Below are positions 50,867 through 59,340 of a DNA stretch of 64,000 nt, in pieces. The notes under the pieces are model-generated. The model ran no database searches. It was not told the DNA's origin and worked only from the letters and a program-made list of their open reading frames with translations. Source of the DNA: a virus; IMG/VR virus record IMGVR_UViG_3300034062_004313, positions 1 through 64,000 of that record, one strand, 5' to 3'. The position numbers and the translations under genes were made by a program. The stretch's first letter is position 1; every line of letters starts with the position of its first letter.

Positions 50867-52212
50867 TTTTTAATCTTTTGTTTTGTAAATTCTGCTAAGT
50901 CCAAAAGTACATTCTTTTTTCCTACTAAACTAAAATATGATACTAAAAATTCTGCAAAATCTGCATCTACATCAAATTCTTTATCTATAATAATACATTT
51001 ATTGTATTTATCTTCAATAGACTTTTGACCAAATATTGATGCTTGTTTAATATCACATTCTATATGAATATCATAAATTCTTTCAATTTGGTCTTTTATA
51101 GATTCCTTTGTTTGATTGAATATTGTACATATTACTTCAGTTGGAGTAGATTTTATAGTAACATTCTTACTATAAGTCCACATGTCATCACCAATACTCC
51201 TTAATACTTTACCACTACTATTATATAGTTTATGACATTTAATATTCTTCTCTAAATCTTTGAAAGTGTGTGGTGTACAATATTCAAACTTATCTTCAAA
51301 ATACTTAACAAGAAAATTATTAGGACTATAGAATGACACTTTATTTAAAACATCATTCTTATCTAAATATTCTTCTTCACGAATAATAAAACTTGCTAAA
51401 GTATTATCATTAGTATATTGTAAATATCCTGTTAATTCAGATAAAACACTCCAATAATCATTTAGCATACGTCTTTCATCTATCTCTCCAAATTCACTAT
51501 TAAAATTAAAGAAAGACTTTTCATTTACATTCTCATAAACAAGTATACCTTTCTTATATATTCTTAAATGACCATCTGGACTTTCAAAAATATAACCCTT
51601 AATATTATCATAATTATCTTTTATTGGTAAATATACTTCATGATTCTTAGAATTAAGTATATATTTATCTCTATCTAACCAAACTTGATAAAATAGATTA
51701 TGTTCATCAAAGGTTAATGTTATTTTAGTCCCATTAATATCTAAAGAATAAGAATCACTATCATTTGTATAATATCCACCTTCATCAAGCATATTACTAT
51801 ACAACTCTCTCCATGCTTGCCACAGTTCCCAATTATGTCCTAATTGTAATGCAAATCCTGTATGAATATCTGATTCTTCTGTAGTTCCCCAAGGTTCTAC
51901 ATATGAATTACCACATGGAGTTTTAGTAACATGGAATGATATTAATTCTTTACACTTATTAGTATAATCACATTCTTCATTCCTTATGAATGGTTCATAT
52001 AAGTAAGAATAAGACTGTTCTTCTTTATCAGTAGACTCTTTATATACCTCTATTGTAATATCAACATTATTTCTTAAAAGAAGAGCAATAGCATATTTTA
52101 ACCCACTGTCAAATGACCCAATCTTACTATCATCTGTTCTTTTTGAACTATCACCCATACTACTTATGTCAATAGGAGATAAAAGAGTAGGTGTTATAAA
52201 ATTTATTTGCAT
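50863..52212 (-). CDS. GHKL-like ATPase-fold phage protein
   Basis: 449 residues. The first 50 residues carry SSMGDSSKRTDDSKIGSFDS, then GLKYAIALLLRNNVDITI: a GHKL-like lid (IG.F..GLKYA) without a clear N-box Asn/Asp upstream, so ATPase activity is uncertain. The remainder is a long beta/alpha region with WELWQAWRELYSNMLDEGGY. A similar family, with this GHKL-like start and a helical tail, is found in large phages. Encoded at the head of a unit with a strong terminator behind it. Second GHKL-type protein in the window. Confidence 0.6.
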   Translation of the reverse strand: MQINFITPTLLSPIDISSMGDSSKRTDDSKIGSFDSGLKYAIALLLRNNVDITIEVYKESTDKEEQSYSYLYEPFIRNEECDYTNKCKELISFHVTKTPCGNSYVEPWGTTEESDIHTGFALQLGHNWELWQAWRELYSNMLDEGGYYTNDSDSYSLDINGTKITLTFDEHNLFYQVWLDRDKYILNSKNHEVYLPIKDNYDNIKGYIFESPDGHLRIYKKGILVYENVNEKSFFNFNSEFGEIDERRMLNDYWSVLSELTGYLQYTNDNTLASFIIREEEYLDKNDVLNKVSFYSPNNFLVKYFEDKFEYCTPHTFKDLEKNIKCHKLYNSSGKVLRSIGDDMWTYSKNVTIKSTPTEVICTIFNQTKESIKDQIERIYDIHIECDIKQASIFGQKSIEDKYNKCIIIDKEFDVDADFAEFLVSYFSLVGKKNVLLDLAEFTKQKIKK

Positions 52213-52221
52213 AATATAAAA

Positions 52222-52247
52222 CCGTCTGTAAATTTCTCTACAGACGG
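52222..52247 (-). terminator. Rho-independent terminator upstream of the GHKL-like gene
   Basis: 9-bp perfect stem CCGTCTGTA / TACAGACGG, 8-base loop, then TTTTATATT on the - strand. It ends the unit at 52268-52567 and lies 10 nt before the next start. Confidence 0.85.
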
Positions 52248-52267
52248 CTATTTAATTTAATGTGAAT

Positions 52268-52567
52268 TTAAAAATTTACTGTCTTATCTTCTTCTTCTGT
52301 GTAAAACTGTTCAATAAAATCTTGAATAAGTTCTTGTTCTTCTATAAGTTTTTTAATTTCTGCAAACATTATCTTAACTTCTGCCATTGTTACTTCACCT
52401 ACATTACTCAATCTTTCTTGAATTTTTTCCATCTTACCTTCAATCTCATACTCTAAATCTGAAATCTCTTTGTTGAATTTCCTTAATTCTGTGTTAACTA
52501 CTTTCTTAAATACCACTTCACTCTTGTTTTCTTGTGCTCCTTGTTGGAGAAGTTCTAAACGTGTCAT
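52268..52567 (-). CDS. Coiled-coil protein
   Basis: 99 residues, helical and acidic through the middle (KFNKEISDLEYEIEGKMEKI, then QERLSNVGEVT), likely a coiled coil. Ends acidic (FYTEEEDKTVNF). Strong terminator follows. Possibly abundant. Confidence 0.6.
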   Translation of the reverse strand: MTRLELLQQGAQENKSEVVFKKVVNTELRKFNKEISDLEYEIEGKMEKIQERLSNVGEVTMAEVKIMFAEIKKLIEEQELIQDFIEQFYTEEEDKTVNF

Positions 52568-52707
52568 AATTGTTGATTTTTTATTGTTTTTAAAATTAAC
52601 TCTGTTACCTTTTTAATATCTACTACTTGTATAGATTCTGTTTTAGATAATGGAAATTTCTTTTTAGTTGTAACTAAAATTTTCTTAATTTCTTTTTCTA
52701 AATTCAT
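52564..52707 (-). CDS. Small basic protein (47 aa)
   Basis: 47 residues, Lys-rich helix (IKKILVTTKKKFPLSKTESI). Overlaps its neighbours by 4 nt (ATGA) and 1 nt (TAATG). Not recognised. Confidence 0.6.
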   Translation of the reverse strand: MNLEKEIKKILVTTKKKFPLSKTESIQVVDIKKVTELILKTIKNQQL

Positions 52708-53078
52708 TATATTCTTGTTGTTTTTAATTCTTCTGCAATTTTTCTATATGCTTGTTCTTGTTCTTCCATTCTTTTTTTAACTATTTCAATAAGTTCTCTT
52801 CCTTGTTTTTCAAGTTCATATTCATTATTGCTTCCATTATGTCTGAGCCTATTTGCCGTTACATATACTTTTGCAATATCATTAATAGATAAACATCGAA
52901 TATCTTGAAGAGTTTTAATTTTATCTATATCTACACTCACTTTAATCCATTCTACACTATCTTCTACTACACATGCTGGAATAAAATCATTATTTTCATT
53001 AGTATAGCACATATTTTCTCTTAATAAGCTTTCATCAGGCCAAACTATAATGCCACTTTTTCTATGCTTGTATTTCAT
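52707..53078 (-). CDS. Unknown protein
   Basis: 123 residues: mixed N-terminal half with YKHRKSGIIVWPDESLL, acidic-basic helical half. Overlaps the upstream gene by 4 nt. Not recognised. Confidence 0.5.
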   Translation of the reverse strand: MKYKHRKSGIIVWPDESLLRENMCYTNENNDFIPACVVEDSVEWIKVSVDIDKIKTLQDIRCLSINDIAKVYVTANRLRHNGSNNEYELEKQGRELIEIVKKRMEEQEQAYRKIAEELKTTRI

Positions 53079-53305
53079 TTTGAATTTTTTAATACTTCTT
53101 CTATAGCTATTTTTAAATCTTTTAAACCTTTTCTTGTTATAGGACCGATTGTTGTAGTATTAAATCCTAAATCTCTTTTAGTTGCTCTACTATCTTCTTT
53201 TGGATATATTGCATTATCCATCATAGAAACATATCCTGTATTATTAATTAAGTCTATATTAATTAAATAAGTTCCTAAAACAATTTGCTTTTGAACGAAT
53301 TTCAT
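53075..53305 (-). CDS. Unknown small protein
   Basis: 76 residues; IVLGTYLINIDLINNTGYVS strand region then a basic end. Not recognised. Confidence 0.5.
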   Translation of the reverse strand: MKFVQKQIVLGTYLINIDLINNTGYVSMMDNAIYPKEDSRATKRDLGFNTTTIGPITRKGLKDLKIAIEEVLKNSK

Positions 53306-53508
53306 TTTATCTTATTTAAAATCATTTGAGTATGAAGAAATATAGTTTTACCACAATTAGTTTTATATGGTGCTGGATTATTATCAATATTCAATAGAAA
53401 ATGGACAAATGCCTGATGAAAACTACGTTCATCAAGTATTCTTGTGTCACAACTTTTGCTTATGTTATCAATATAATATTGATATGCTTTTTGAATGTTT
53501 ATTTGCAT
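53302..53508 (-). CDS. Unknown small protein
   Basis: 68 residues, helical with Cys and Tyr (QKAYQYYIDNISKSCDTRIL). Two nt downstream of the RNA ligase gene. Not recognised. Confidence 0.5.
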   Translation of the reverse strand: MQINIQKAYQYYIDNISKSCDTRILDERSFHQAFVHFLLNIDNNPAPYKTNCGKTIFLHTQMILNKIK

Positions 53509-53510
53509 AA

Positions 53511-54695
53511 TTATTTTTTAGCATCATATCCAAGTGACATGTACTTGCAGGAAAAGTTATGATTTTCATCTCTAATAACTATACCTTCTACCATATTATC
53601 TCTGAAGTAAGTTTCACATTCTTCTTTAATTTCTTCAATAGTGTTAAAAGTCTTATCGAAAACCAAATCTGTTATAGGAACATTTAATTCTGTAGTAATT
53701 CTTTTAAACTCTTCTTCTCCAAGCTTTATAGATTGGTCTTCATATTTACAAACATTAAAGAATTTAATTCCTACAGGAAGTTTAGCATGTGGATTGTTCT
53801 TGTTACCACTTCCTTTCATGTTTTGACCATAAATTTCACCCTGAAGTACTATGTTGACATTGTTTTTCTTACAATAAGATTCTAATAAATCAAGATATTT
53901 CATTCCATGTTTAACAAAATCACTGTCATTAGGTACTTCTTCGTAGAAATTTAAATCAGGCTTAGTCCAAAATAACACTTTTTCTAAGAAAGTTTTATTA
54001 CGTCTTCCTGTAACCTTTTTTGTAGATAGTGGTTTACCTTGATTACGAGAAGCAATTCCTTTTTTACCATCTTTATACCACTCTGTTATAGAGCTACCAT
54101 CAATTTTAACACGACCAATAAGTCTTTTAGGAAGAATCTTCTCAAAATGTTTAACTACATTATTAAAATTCTCTTCATCTGTTTTAACTACTCCATCTGG
54201 AAATTTAGTAGAGGCTCCACCTTTAATTCCAGCACCAGATTTATCATCAGGTTCTTCATATTTAGTAATTCCTAATTCTTGTGCTAAATCTAAAGTAGTT
54301 AAAGGTAGATTATGACCATGAGCAGTCATTCCTGTATAATCTTGAACTTCTTTATATTGTAATAATATACCATTACTATACACTGGAAATCCATCTCCAC
54401 GATGTAAATTAAACTTCTTAGCACGAATACGTCTTGGTAATCCATTTGTTTTTCCTAACATACTCTTGCTTTCATCTCCATTAGGACGAATGAACGATTC
54501 GAATAGTGGAATATCTGAAACACAATAATCAGGAAATATTAATACTGCTTTATCTCCAACTTTATAAATATCTTTTTGACTAACTAATTCATATCCAAAC
54601 TCTTCAATAGTGAGCAACTCTATCGAGTTGGCTTGTTCTTCTCCTTTAAATAAGGGAATCTTTTCTTTTATTATAACAATTTGTACGGCTTCCAT
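53511..54695 (-). CDS. RNA ligase (Rnl5/DraRnl-like)
   Basis: 394 residues. N-terminal ~120 residues form an OB-like domain (DKAVLIFPDYCVSD), as in the Deinococcus DraRnl (Rnl5) group. The adenylyltransferase core has motif I RVKIDGSS (Lys197 as AMP acceptor), motif Ia-like IASRNQGK, motif IIIa VGIKFFNVCK, motif IV VEGIVIRDE and motif V FSCKYMS. These enzymes seal nicks with a 3'-OH RNA/5'-phosphate; phages use them for RNA repair after host anticodon nuclease attack. A matching 5'-polynucleotide kinase is not recognised in this window. Confidence 0.88.
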   Translation of the reverse strand: MEAVQIVIIKEKIPLFKGEEQANSIELLTIEEFGYELVSQKDIYKVGDKAVLIFPDYCVSDIPLFESFIRPNGDESKSMLGKTNGLPRRIRAKKFNLHRGDGFPVYSNGILLQYKEVQDYTGMTAHGHNLPLTTLDLAQELGITKYEEPDDKSGAGIKGGASTKFPDGVVKTDEENFNNVVKHFEKILPKRLIGRVKIDGSSITEWYKDGKKGIASRNQGKPLSTKKVTGRRNKTFLEKVLFWTKPDLNFYEEVPNDSDFVKHGMKYLDLLESYCKKNNVNIVLQGEIYGQNMKGSGNKNNPHAKLPVGIKFFNVCKYEDQSIKLGEEEFKRITTELNVPITDLVFDKTFNTIEEIKEECETYFRDNMVEGIVIRDENHNFSCKYMSLGYDAKK

Positions 54696-54871
54696 TATTT
54701 TTCGTATTTAGTTAATATTAAAATAACTCCTGTTAAAAATCCTGCTGGCATCCACCAAACAGCATATAATAATATCAACCACCAATTTCCTACTAAAGCA
54801 CTTAATACTATAGGAAATATCCATATAGCTATTATTATTAGTATTGATAATGTAATTATTATTGTTTTCAT
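54695..54871 (-). CDS. Two-segment membrane microprotein (58 aa)
   Basis: 58 residues. Two hydrophobic spans with Trp (about 5-26, ITLSILIIIAIWIFPIVLSA, and 30-52), ending in basic TKYEK. Overlaps the RNA ligase start by TAATG (54697-54693). A membrane partner of unknown role. Confidence 0.65.
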   Translation of the reverse strand: MKTIIITLSILIIIAIWIFPIVLSALVGNWWLILLYAVWWMPAGFLTGVILILTKYEK

Positions 54872-55008
54872 TCTATTTGTTTTAAAAGTTCTTCTATTTT
54901 ATCCATTACTTCTAACAATTCGTATATTTTTCCTGAAATAAAATCTGTACGTTGTAATGATTCTAAATATTCAACTCTTTGTTCAAGTTCTTCATACAAC
55001 TCTTTCAT
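54868..55008 (-). CDS. Coiled-coil protein (46 aa)
   Basis: 46 residues, acidic coiled coil (MKELYEELEQRVEYLESLQR, then IYELLEVMDKIEELLKQIE). ATGA overlaps at both ends. Confidence 0.65.
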   Translation of the reverse strand: MKELYEELEQRVEYLESLQRTDFISGKIYELLEVMDKIEELLKQIE

Positions 55009-55181
55009 AATTCAAATTTCTTTTTAAATTTATCCCAATCTAAATCATCAAAATGATTCGAAACATCTTTTAATATTTCTTCAACATCTTCCCATTTTAC
55101 ATATTCTCCATCATGTTGTTCTTCCATTCCTGCTGAAATAGAGTCGAATTCTGTATTTACATATAAATCATATCTTTTCAT
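55005..55181 (-). CDS. Small acidic protein (58 aa)
   Basis: 58 residues, acidic (MEEQHDGEYVKWEDVEEILK). ATGA with 55008; overlaps the upstream gene by 14 nt. Not recognised. Confidence 0.6.
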   Translation of the reverse strand: MKRYDLYVNTEFDSISAGMEEQHDGEYVKWEDVEEILKDVSNHFDDLDWDKFKKKFEL

Positions 55182-55386
55182 AATACAAAGGTTTTAAAAT
55201 AAGATTAATACGGCAATTAATAAAAAAATCAGTAGGTTTTCCTATTTCCATACCCTCTTTAAAAACTAACCATTCTTTATTATTTTGACAATATGCTATT
55301 TCGTAATTATTTATTTTATATCCTCTATTAGGAACGTAATAATTTCCTCTGAATATAGGAGCATACTGTTCTTTAAGTAATCTCAT
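55168..55386 (-). CDS. Unknown small protein
   Basis: 72 residues with aromatic/basic content (LKEQYAPIFRGNYYVPNRGY). Coupled to the next gene by 4 nt. Not recognised. Confidence 0.5.
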   Translation of the reverse strand: MRLLKEQYAPIFRGNYYVPNRGYKINNYEIAYCQNNKEWLVFKEGMEIGKPTDFFINCRINLILKPLYYEKI

Positions 55387-55628
55387 AATTTCTCTTTAAG
55401 TTTATTATACACTGTATAAATACCTAAATCCTTAGCTTTATTTAAAGCAGTTAATGCAAATTGAATTTTTTCCTTTCTTACAAATTCAGAATTAGCTCCT
55501 GCTATGAAGTCTTCTATTGCTGAATTAGCTAAGTCATCTGTTTTTACAGGGTCAGTAAAATTATTGATTTTTATTCTCCATCCATAATTTCTAGCTTCTT
55601 CTTGTAAACTCATAATTAATGCCTCCAA
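55383..55628 (-). CDS. Unknown helical protein
   Basis: 81 residues, helical with AIEDFIAGANSEFVRKEKIQ, a segment reminding of small phage proteins with a FI.GA.S...R......AL core. Not assigned. Confidence 0.5.
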   Translation of the reverse strand: MEALIMSLQEEARNYGWRIKINNFTDPVKTDDLANSAIEDFIAGANSEFVRKEKIQFALTALNKAKDLGIYTVYNKLKEKL

Positions 55629-55885
55629 TTTAAATTTAAATCTCTAATATTAGTTAATGCAGAAGTGTAGTTTTCATAATTCTTCCAATCTCCTCCACAA
55701 TTATATACCACTCTCACTTGTTCTGTAGTCCATTCAGGAACTTCTTTTACAATACCATTCTCCCATCTATCTTCATAACCATCTGTACTTATTCCATCTT
55801 CTTCGAATATTGGTACAGAATTTCTATAATGAGAAGGGAGATAGTGTACTTTATCTCCCTTTTTAAGTTTTGCTATATCTATCAT
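55616..55885 (-). CDS. Unknown small beta protein
   Basis: 89 residues. IAKLKKGDKVHYLPSHYRN, then ENGIVKEVPEWTTEQVRVVY, YNCGGDWKNYENYTSALTNI resembles a small SH3-like fold seen in phages (KkGdkVhy.p....ENGiVK...). Function unknown; starts right after the stop of the 36-codon gene. Confidence 0.6.
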   Translation of the reverse strand: MIDIAKLKKGDKVHYLPSHYRNSVPIFEEDGISTDGYEDRWENGIVKEVPEWTTEQVRVVYNCGGDWKNYENYTSALTNIRDLNLNWRH

Positions 55886-55996
55886 TTATAAAGATTTTAA
55901 ATAGAAATAAGTTTTAAACAATTGAAGTTTTCTTTTTATAGATTCATAGTATTGCATAGACTTAGACCATTCTGATTTAGCAGACATTTGTGCCAT
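55886..55996 (-). CDS. Small basic protein (36 aa)
   Basis: 36 residues with a good ribosome-binding context (AAAGGTG before the ATG). Stop TAA directly precedes the next ATG. Basic and aromatic; not recognised. Confidence 0.55.
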   Translation of the reverse strand: MAQMSAKSEWSKSMQYYESIKRKLQLFKTYFYLKSL

Positions 55997-56043
55997 TTCA
56001 CCTTTAGTTTAAGCATATTTAATTGATTATAATAACTAAAAAA

Positions 56044-56196
56044 TTAATCAAATATCCATTCAATTAACCATTTGTTGCTTTTGCGATTTATTATCCTATA
56101 TAATAATATCCACATCAAAACAGGCATACTTACTAAAACAAGTATTATTTTTAGTAAGCACCCAATAGCAATCATTGTTGCTTCCGAATAAAACAT
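56044..56196 (-). CDS. Membrane microprotein (50 aa)
   Basis: 50 residues. Hydrophobic span about 7-34 (MIAIGCLLKIILVLVSMPVL, then MWILLYRIIN), basic RKSNKW after it and an acidic end, i.e. a single-pass membrane peptide. Located between two other small genes, 15 nt downstream of the 59-codon gene. Confidence 0.6.
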   Translation of the reverse strand: MFYSEATMIAIGCLLKIILVLVSMPVLMWILLYRIINRKSNKWLIEWIFD

Positions 56197-56211
56197 TTTA
56201 GTTTATTTATT

Positions 56212-56391
56212 TTAAGACCATTCCCACCAATTTGATTTTTTATGAACACTACCTTTTCTAACCTTTTTGTTGAAAAACCTCTTCCAGAATTTACCACATG
56301 GTTTAACAAAAAAACTTTGAGCAGGAGTATTTAAATTTTCCTTTGTTTTCTTTTTGTTACCTAAAAAGACTTTTAATTTATCTTCATTCAT
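56212..56391 (-). CDS. Small basic protein coupled to the helicase gene (59 aa)
   Basis: 59 residues. Very basic (NKKKTKENL ... KFWKRFFNKKVRKG), ending WWEWS. Its ATG overlaps the TGA of the DnaB-like helicase gene (ATGA at 56391-56388). Basic C-terminal half and coupling suggest a DNA-binding accessory of the helicase. Confidence 0.65.
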   Translation of the reverse strand: MNEDKLKVFLGNKKKTKENLNTPAQSFFVKPCGKFWKRFFNKKVRKGSVHKKSNWWEWS

Positions 56392-57293
56392 TTTAAATGT
56401 TTTTCAAATGGATATAAATCTGTACTTCCATTATTATAATCTACGTATCTATTAGTTTTAGGATTAAATCTCATTTTTACTGTACCGGGCAATCCTACTA
56501 ATTTTTGTTTCTTAATCTTTTCAGATTTAAAAATTACATAAGTATCTGTTTTATCTTTAGCATAATTAGGTCTACATACTATAATAACATTATCTGCTGT
56601 ATCTGAATATGTACCACCCTGTTTAATAGTATATTTAGAAGGTTCTGGATAATTACCTGTATCATCTTTTTTAGGTGTTTGCTGATGCATCACAAGATGT
56701 ACTGATACATCTGGAAAATCCACTACAAAGTCATTAAGATAACCCATGAAGTAGCCTCCAAATAAGTCATCCCTATCTGGACTTTCTTTACTACGAGTGA
56801 TACGAATATGTGGGTCTATAATAAATCCATAGAGAGAGGGGTCTTTTTCTTTCATTCCTCTCCACAACTTAACAAGATTTTCAATTGTATTATCAGGAAG
56901 TGGGATATGAATGAAAATGAATAAATCCTTTAAAATCTCTAAACATTTAACATATAAATCTGGTCCAATAAAATTTGGATTATCTTTGTCAGTAGATTTA
57001 CCTGAAAGAGTATGAATAATTTCATCATAAAACCATTCAGCAGGACTATCTTCTGGAGCATAGAATACAAACTTTTTCTTTTCTTCCAATGCTTTAATAA
57101 GAGCAAGGAACCTTATCATAGTTCCTTTGCCTTCATTATTATAACCTGTCCAAATATTTACTTCTCCTTGTCTCCATGTCCACACTTGGTCAATTTCATC
57201 AATATAACATGTAGTTCCCTTAACATGACCATTGAGTAATGTTTCTACCATATGTTCCTGAACATCTCTTATTCTTATTACTCTTTTACTCAT
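56388..57293 (-). CDS. DnaB-like replicative helicase (RecA-fold ATPase)
   Basis: 301 residues, the C-terminal ATPase portion only. VNIWTGYNNEGKGTMIRFLA carries the Walker A (GYNNEGKGT, 50-58), KKFVFYAPEDSPAEWFYDEI the switch strand, LYGFIIDPH the Walker B, SVHLVMHQQTPK the H4/sensor region, then KQGGTYSDTADNVIIVCRPN as in DnaB (QG...D.AD.v...R). The usual N-terminal helical domain of DnaB is absent; it may be supplied by another protein or dispensable. Likely the replication-fork helicase for the primase and polymerase here. Confidence 0.85.
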   Translation of the reverse strand: MSKRVIRIRDVQEHMVETLLNGHVKGTTCYIDEIDQVWTWRQGEVNIWTGYNNEGKGTMIRFLALIKALEEKKKFVFYAPEDSPAEWFYDEIIHTLSGKSTDKDNPNFIGPDLYVKCLEILKDLFIFIHIPLPDNTIENLVKLWRGMKEKDPSLYGFIIDPHIRITRSKESPDRDDLFGGYFMGYLNDFVVDFPDVSVHLVMHQQTPKKDDTGNYPEPSKYTIKQGGTYSDTADNVIIVCRPNYAKDKTDTYVIFKSEKIKKQKLVGLPGTVKMRFNPKTNRYVDYNNGSTDLYPFEKHLK

Positions 57294-57298
57294 ATTAA

Positions 57299-57598
57299 TT
57301 ATTCACTACTTAAATATTCTAATCTTGATTGTAAGTTTTCTATTTCTTCTTGAAGTTCTTGTTTTTCTAATTCAATTCTTTCATCATACTCTCTTTTACG
57401 TAATTCAAATTCTTCAATAGTTTCTCCTTCCATTTTATAACCAGAAATTGTAGATACTTTATTATATGTATTTAATTTTATAAATTCTGCTCCTGAATTT
57501 TTAATCCTATTAAATACTTCTTCAAAATCAGCTATTGACATTCCATCAAGAATGCTCAATTCGTGTATTGTTTGTTTTTCAATTATTTCTTGTTTCAT
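57299..57598 (-). CDS. Coiled-coil protein
   Basis: 99 residues; compact N-terminal half then charged coiled coil (ELRKREYDERIELEKQELQE, then EIENLQSRLEYLSSE). Directly upstream of the helicase in the same unit; perhaps a loader or partner. Not recognised. Confidence 0.55.
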   Translation of the reverse strand: MKQEIIEKQTIHELSILDGMSIADFEEVFNRIKNSGAEFIKLNTYNKVSTISGYKMEGETIEEFELRKREYDERIELEKQELQEEIENLQSRLEYLSSE

Positions 57599-58206
57599 TA
57601 GAAAAAATCTTTTTTAGTTAAAATTACTTTTGGTTTTTCTTCTACGTAATTTTCATAATCTAATGCCATATCAGAACCTTTTTCATTTCCTTCTTTAATT
57701 ATATATCGCATGATTTTTTGATTACGTATTTCACAATGTTTTAACAAAAGCTTCTCAATACGCTCCAAATCTGTCATAGTATATTTTCCTATGAACTTTT
57801 TAAGCTTACCTTCTAAATCTAATACACCACATAAATAAGGCCATTTTTGTACTTTACCATCAAATACAAGATTTGGACTATTACTACCTGTCAAATTTAA
57901 TAACTTATCTTGTAATTTCCTATGTAATTCTGCTACCCATTGTGAAAAGGATAAAGGTTTCTGAACTTCTTCTGAATTTTGTTTATTATTATCAACATTT
58001 TCTTCATTTTTGTTAATTATATTAAACATTGTAACTATTTCCTGTCCTTTATCTGATAGCACTTCACCATCTATATATCCTTTTGCTTTAAGAATATTAT
58101 AATATCCTGTAAGTCGGTTTACTTCAGGTAAATTATTAATATTCTGAAGGACATATAGATGATTGAAATCCAAACCACTTGCAAATAAAAATTCTTCTTT
58201 AATCAT
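57598..58206 (-). CDS. Winged-helix-like protein, possible helicase loader
   Basis: 202 residues. N-terminal LNHLYVLQNI-like segment (LDFNHLYVLQNINNLPEVNR, GYYNILKAKGYIDGEVLSDK, GQEI) has the pattern of a winged helix; then a linker, then a helical/beta half with GTC-type turn WPYLCGVLDLEGKLKKFIGK. It sits two genes upstream of the DnaB-like helicase. A role in replication initiation or helicase loading is inferred from the combination. Confidence 0.5.
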   Translation of the reverse strand: MIKEEFLFASGLDFNHLYVLQNINNLPEVNRLTGYYNILKAKGYIDGEVLSDKGQEIVTMFNIINKNEENVDNNKQNSEEVQKPLSFSQWVAELHRKLQDKLLNLTGSNSPNLVFDGKVQKWPYLCGVLDLEGKLKKFIGKYTMTDLERIEKLLLKHCEIRNQKIMRYIIKEGNEKGSDMALDYENYVEEKPKVILTKKDFF

Positions 58207-58405
58207 TAATTATATCTTGTTTATACTTCTCAAAATCTACACCCTGTCTTTCTTTTTCAAACTTTACTAATTCATATAATCCAATCAATAAAGTATGAGG
58301 TATACTAATTGTATTGTTATCTTTATCAGTATATTCTATACGATTATATTGTGGATTACATGATATTCTATCTTCTAAATGGAATATTCCGTTTCTAATT
58401 ATCAT
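58199..58405 (-). CDS. Unknown small protein
   Basis: 68 residues, beta then helix (FHLEDRISCNPQYNRIEYTD; SIPHTLLIGLYELVKFEKER). Coupled by 8 nt to the winged-helix gene and by ATGA upstream. Not recognised. Confidence 0.5.
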   Translation of the reverse strand: MIIRNGIFHLEDRISCNPQYNRIEYTDKDNNTISIPHTLLIGLYELVKFEKERQGVDFEKYKQDIIND

Positions 58406-58479
58406 AAATCTTTATTATTCTTATCACTAAATAAATACATTAATACCATTATAAGTAAAACTATATATACTGCTACCAT
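58402..58479 (-). CDS. Membrane microprotein (25 aa)
   Basis: 25 residues: one hydrophobic span (VAVYIVLLIMVLMYLF) and a charged tail SDKNNKDL. ATGA overlap with the next gene (58405-58402) and 7 nt overlap with the upstream gene, so it is likely translated despite its size. Confidence 0.5.
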   Translation of the reverse strand: MVAVYIVLLIMVLMYLFSDKNNKDL

Positions 58480-58820
58480 AAATCTTCTGAATGTAATTCT
58501 TTAATTGTATTAAATCTTCCTCTATCAATCTGTCCTGCTAAGAATGATATGAATGCTGCTTCTATACGGTCTACAAAACGATTTTTTGAGGTTAAAAAAC
58601 CTTGTACATACTCTCCTACACTATTTTCTCCATTTGTAACTCCCCTAAGACCAGTTACAGCATTTAGTTGTTGTATACAATGAGGATGCCTATGACCACA
58701 AAAAACAACTCCTTTATCTATATTAATAGGACTTCTATTTAAATCAATTTCTTTCTTTAAAGGTATTTCTTTGTACCAAATTGCAGAACATAATATATAC
58801 TCAACTTGATTGTTTATCAT
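58473..58820 (-). CDS. Phage protein of a common uncharacterised family
   Basis: 115 residues. VEYILCSAIWYKEIPL, VVFCGHRHPHCIQQL and GFLTSKNRFVDRIEAAFISF, LAGQI form a widespread phage pattern (EYI.CaAIwy ... GhRH..ci ... FLTS.NRFVdR.EA...A..AGQi) with no known function. The conserved His/Arg set suggests a small enzyme. Confidence 0.65.
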   Translation of the reverse strand: MINNQVEYILCSAIWYKEIPLKKEIDLNRSPINIDKGVVFCGHRHPHCIQQLNAVTGLRGVTNGENSVGEYVQGFLTSKNRFVDRIEAAFISFLAGQIDRGRFNTIKELHSEDLW

Positions 58821-59068
58821 GATTGTATAATTAGTCCATTAGGAAAATAAGATTTTTCATATTCTGTCATACTATTACTTACACTTTCCCAATCTGATAC
58901 AACAGGAATAATTGTACTCACTTTTAAAATTTCTTTATAAACAGCATTAATAAGTTCATTTTGATGTATTTGATTAATACTGCTTGAATACATATTTATT
59001 GATTCAAGACGAGTTATTCTATCTTCAATTTCTTTCTTACCTTCTTCTGTTAAATATATACCTTTCAT
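58817..59068 (-). CDS. Unknown helical protein
   Basis: 83 residues, helical with charged ends (TEEGKKEIEDRITRLESINM). Coupled to neighbours by 1-4 nt. Not recognised. Confidence 0.5.
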   Translation of the reverse strand: MKGIYLTEEGKKEIEDRITRLESINMYSSSINQIHQNELINAVYKEILKVSTIIPVVSDWESVSNSMTEYEKSYFPNGLIIQS

Positions 59069-59340
59069 TATGTTACATTTTCAAGTGGATAACAGTTTAA
59101 TATTGATTCTTTATCTATACATATCCAGAAGTCTTCTAAATCTTTAATGTCTTTTCTTGTTATTTCTTGTGGTACTACTTCCCATTCTTCTTCATCTAAT
59201 GGTTGTACATTCAAACCACCTTTTTCACTAGCACATATTAATGCAGCTTGTACATGTAATCTACATAAGTATTGAAACATATGTTGATAATCATTAAATT
59301 CACCTGAAGATTCTAATTCTTTCCATGTTGGTATTTTCAT
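59068..59340 (-). CDS. Unknown small protein
   Basis: 90 residues with LCRLHVQAALICASEKGGLN as a central helix and acidic ends. Not recognised. Confidence 0.5.
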   Translation of the reverse strand: MKIPTWKELESSGEFNDYQHMFQYLCRLHVQAALICASEKGGLNVQPLDEEEWEVVPQEITRKDIKDLEDFWICIDKESILNCYPLENVT

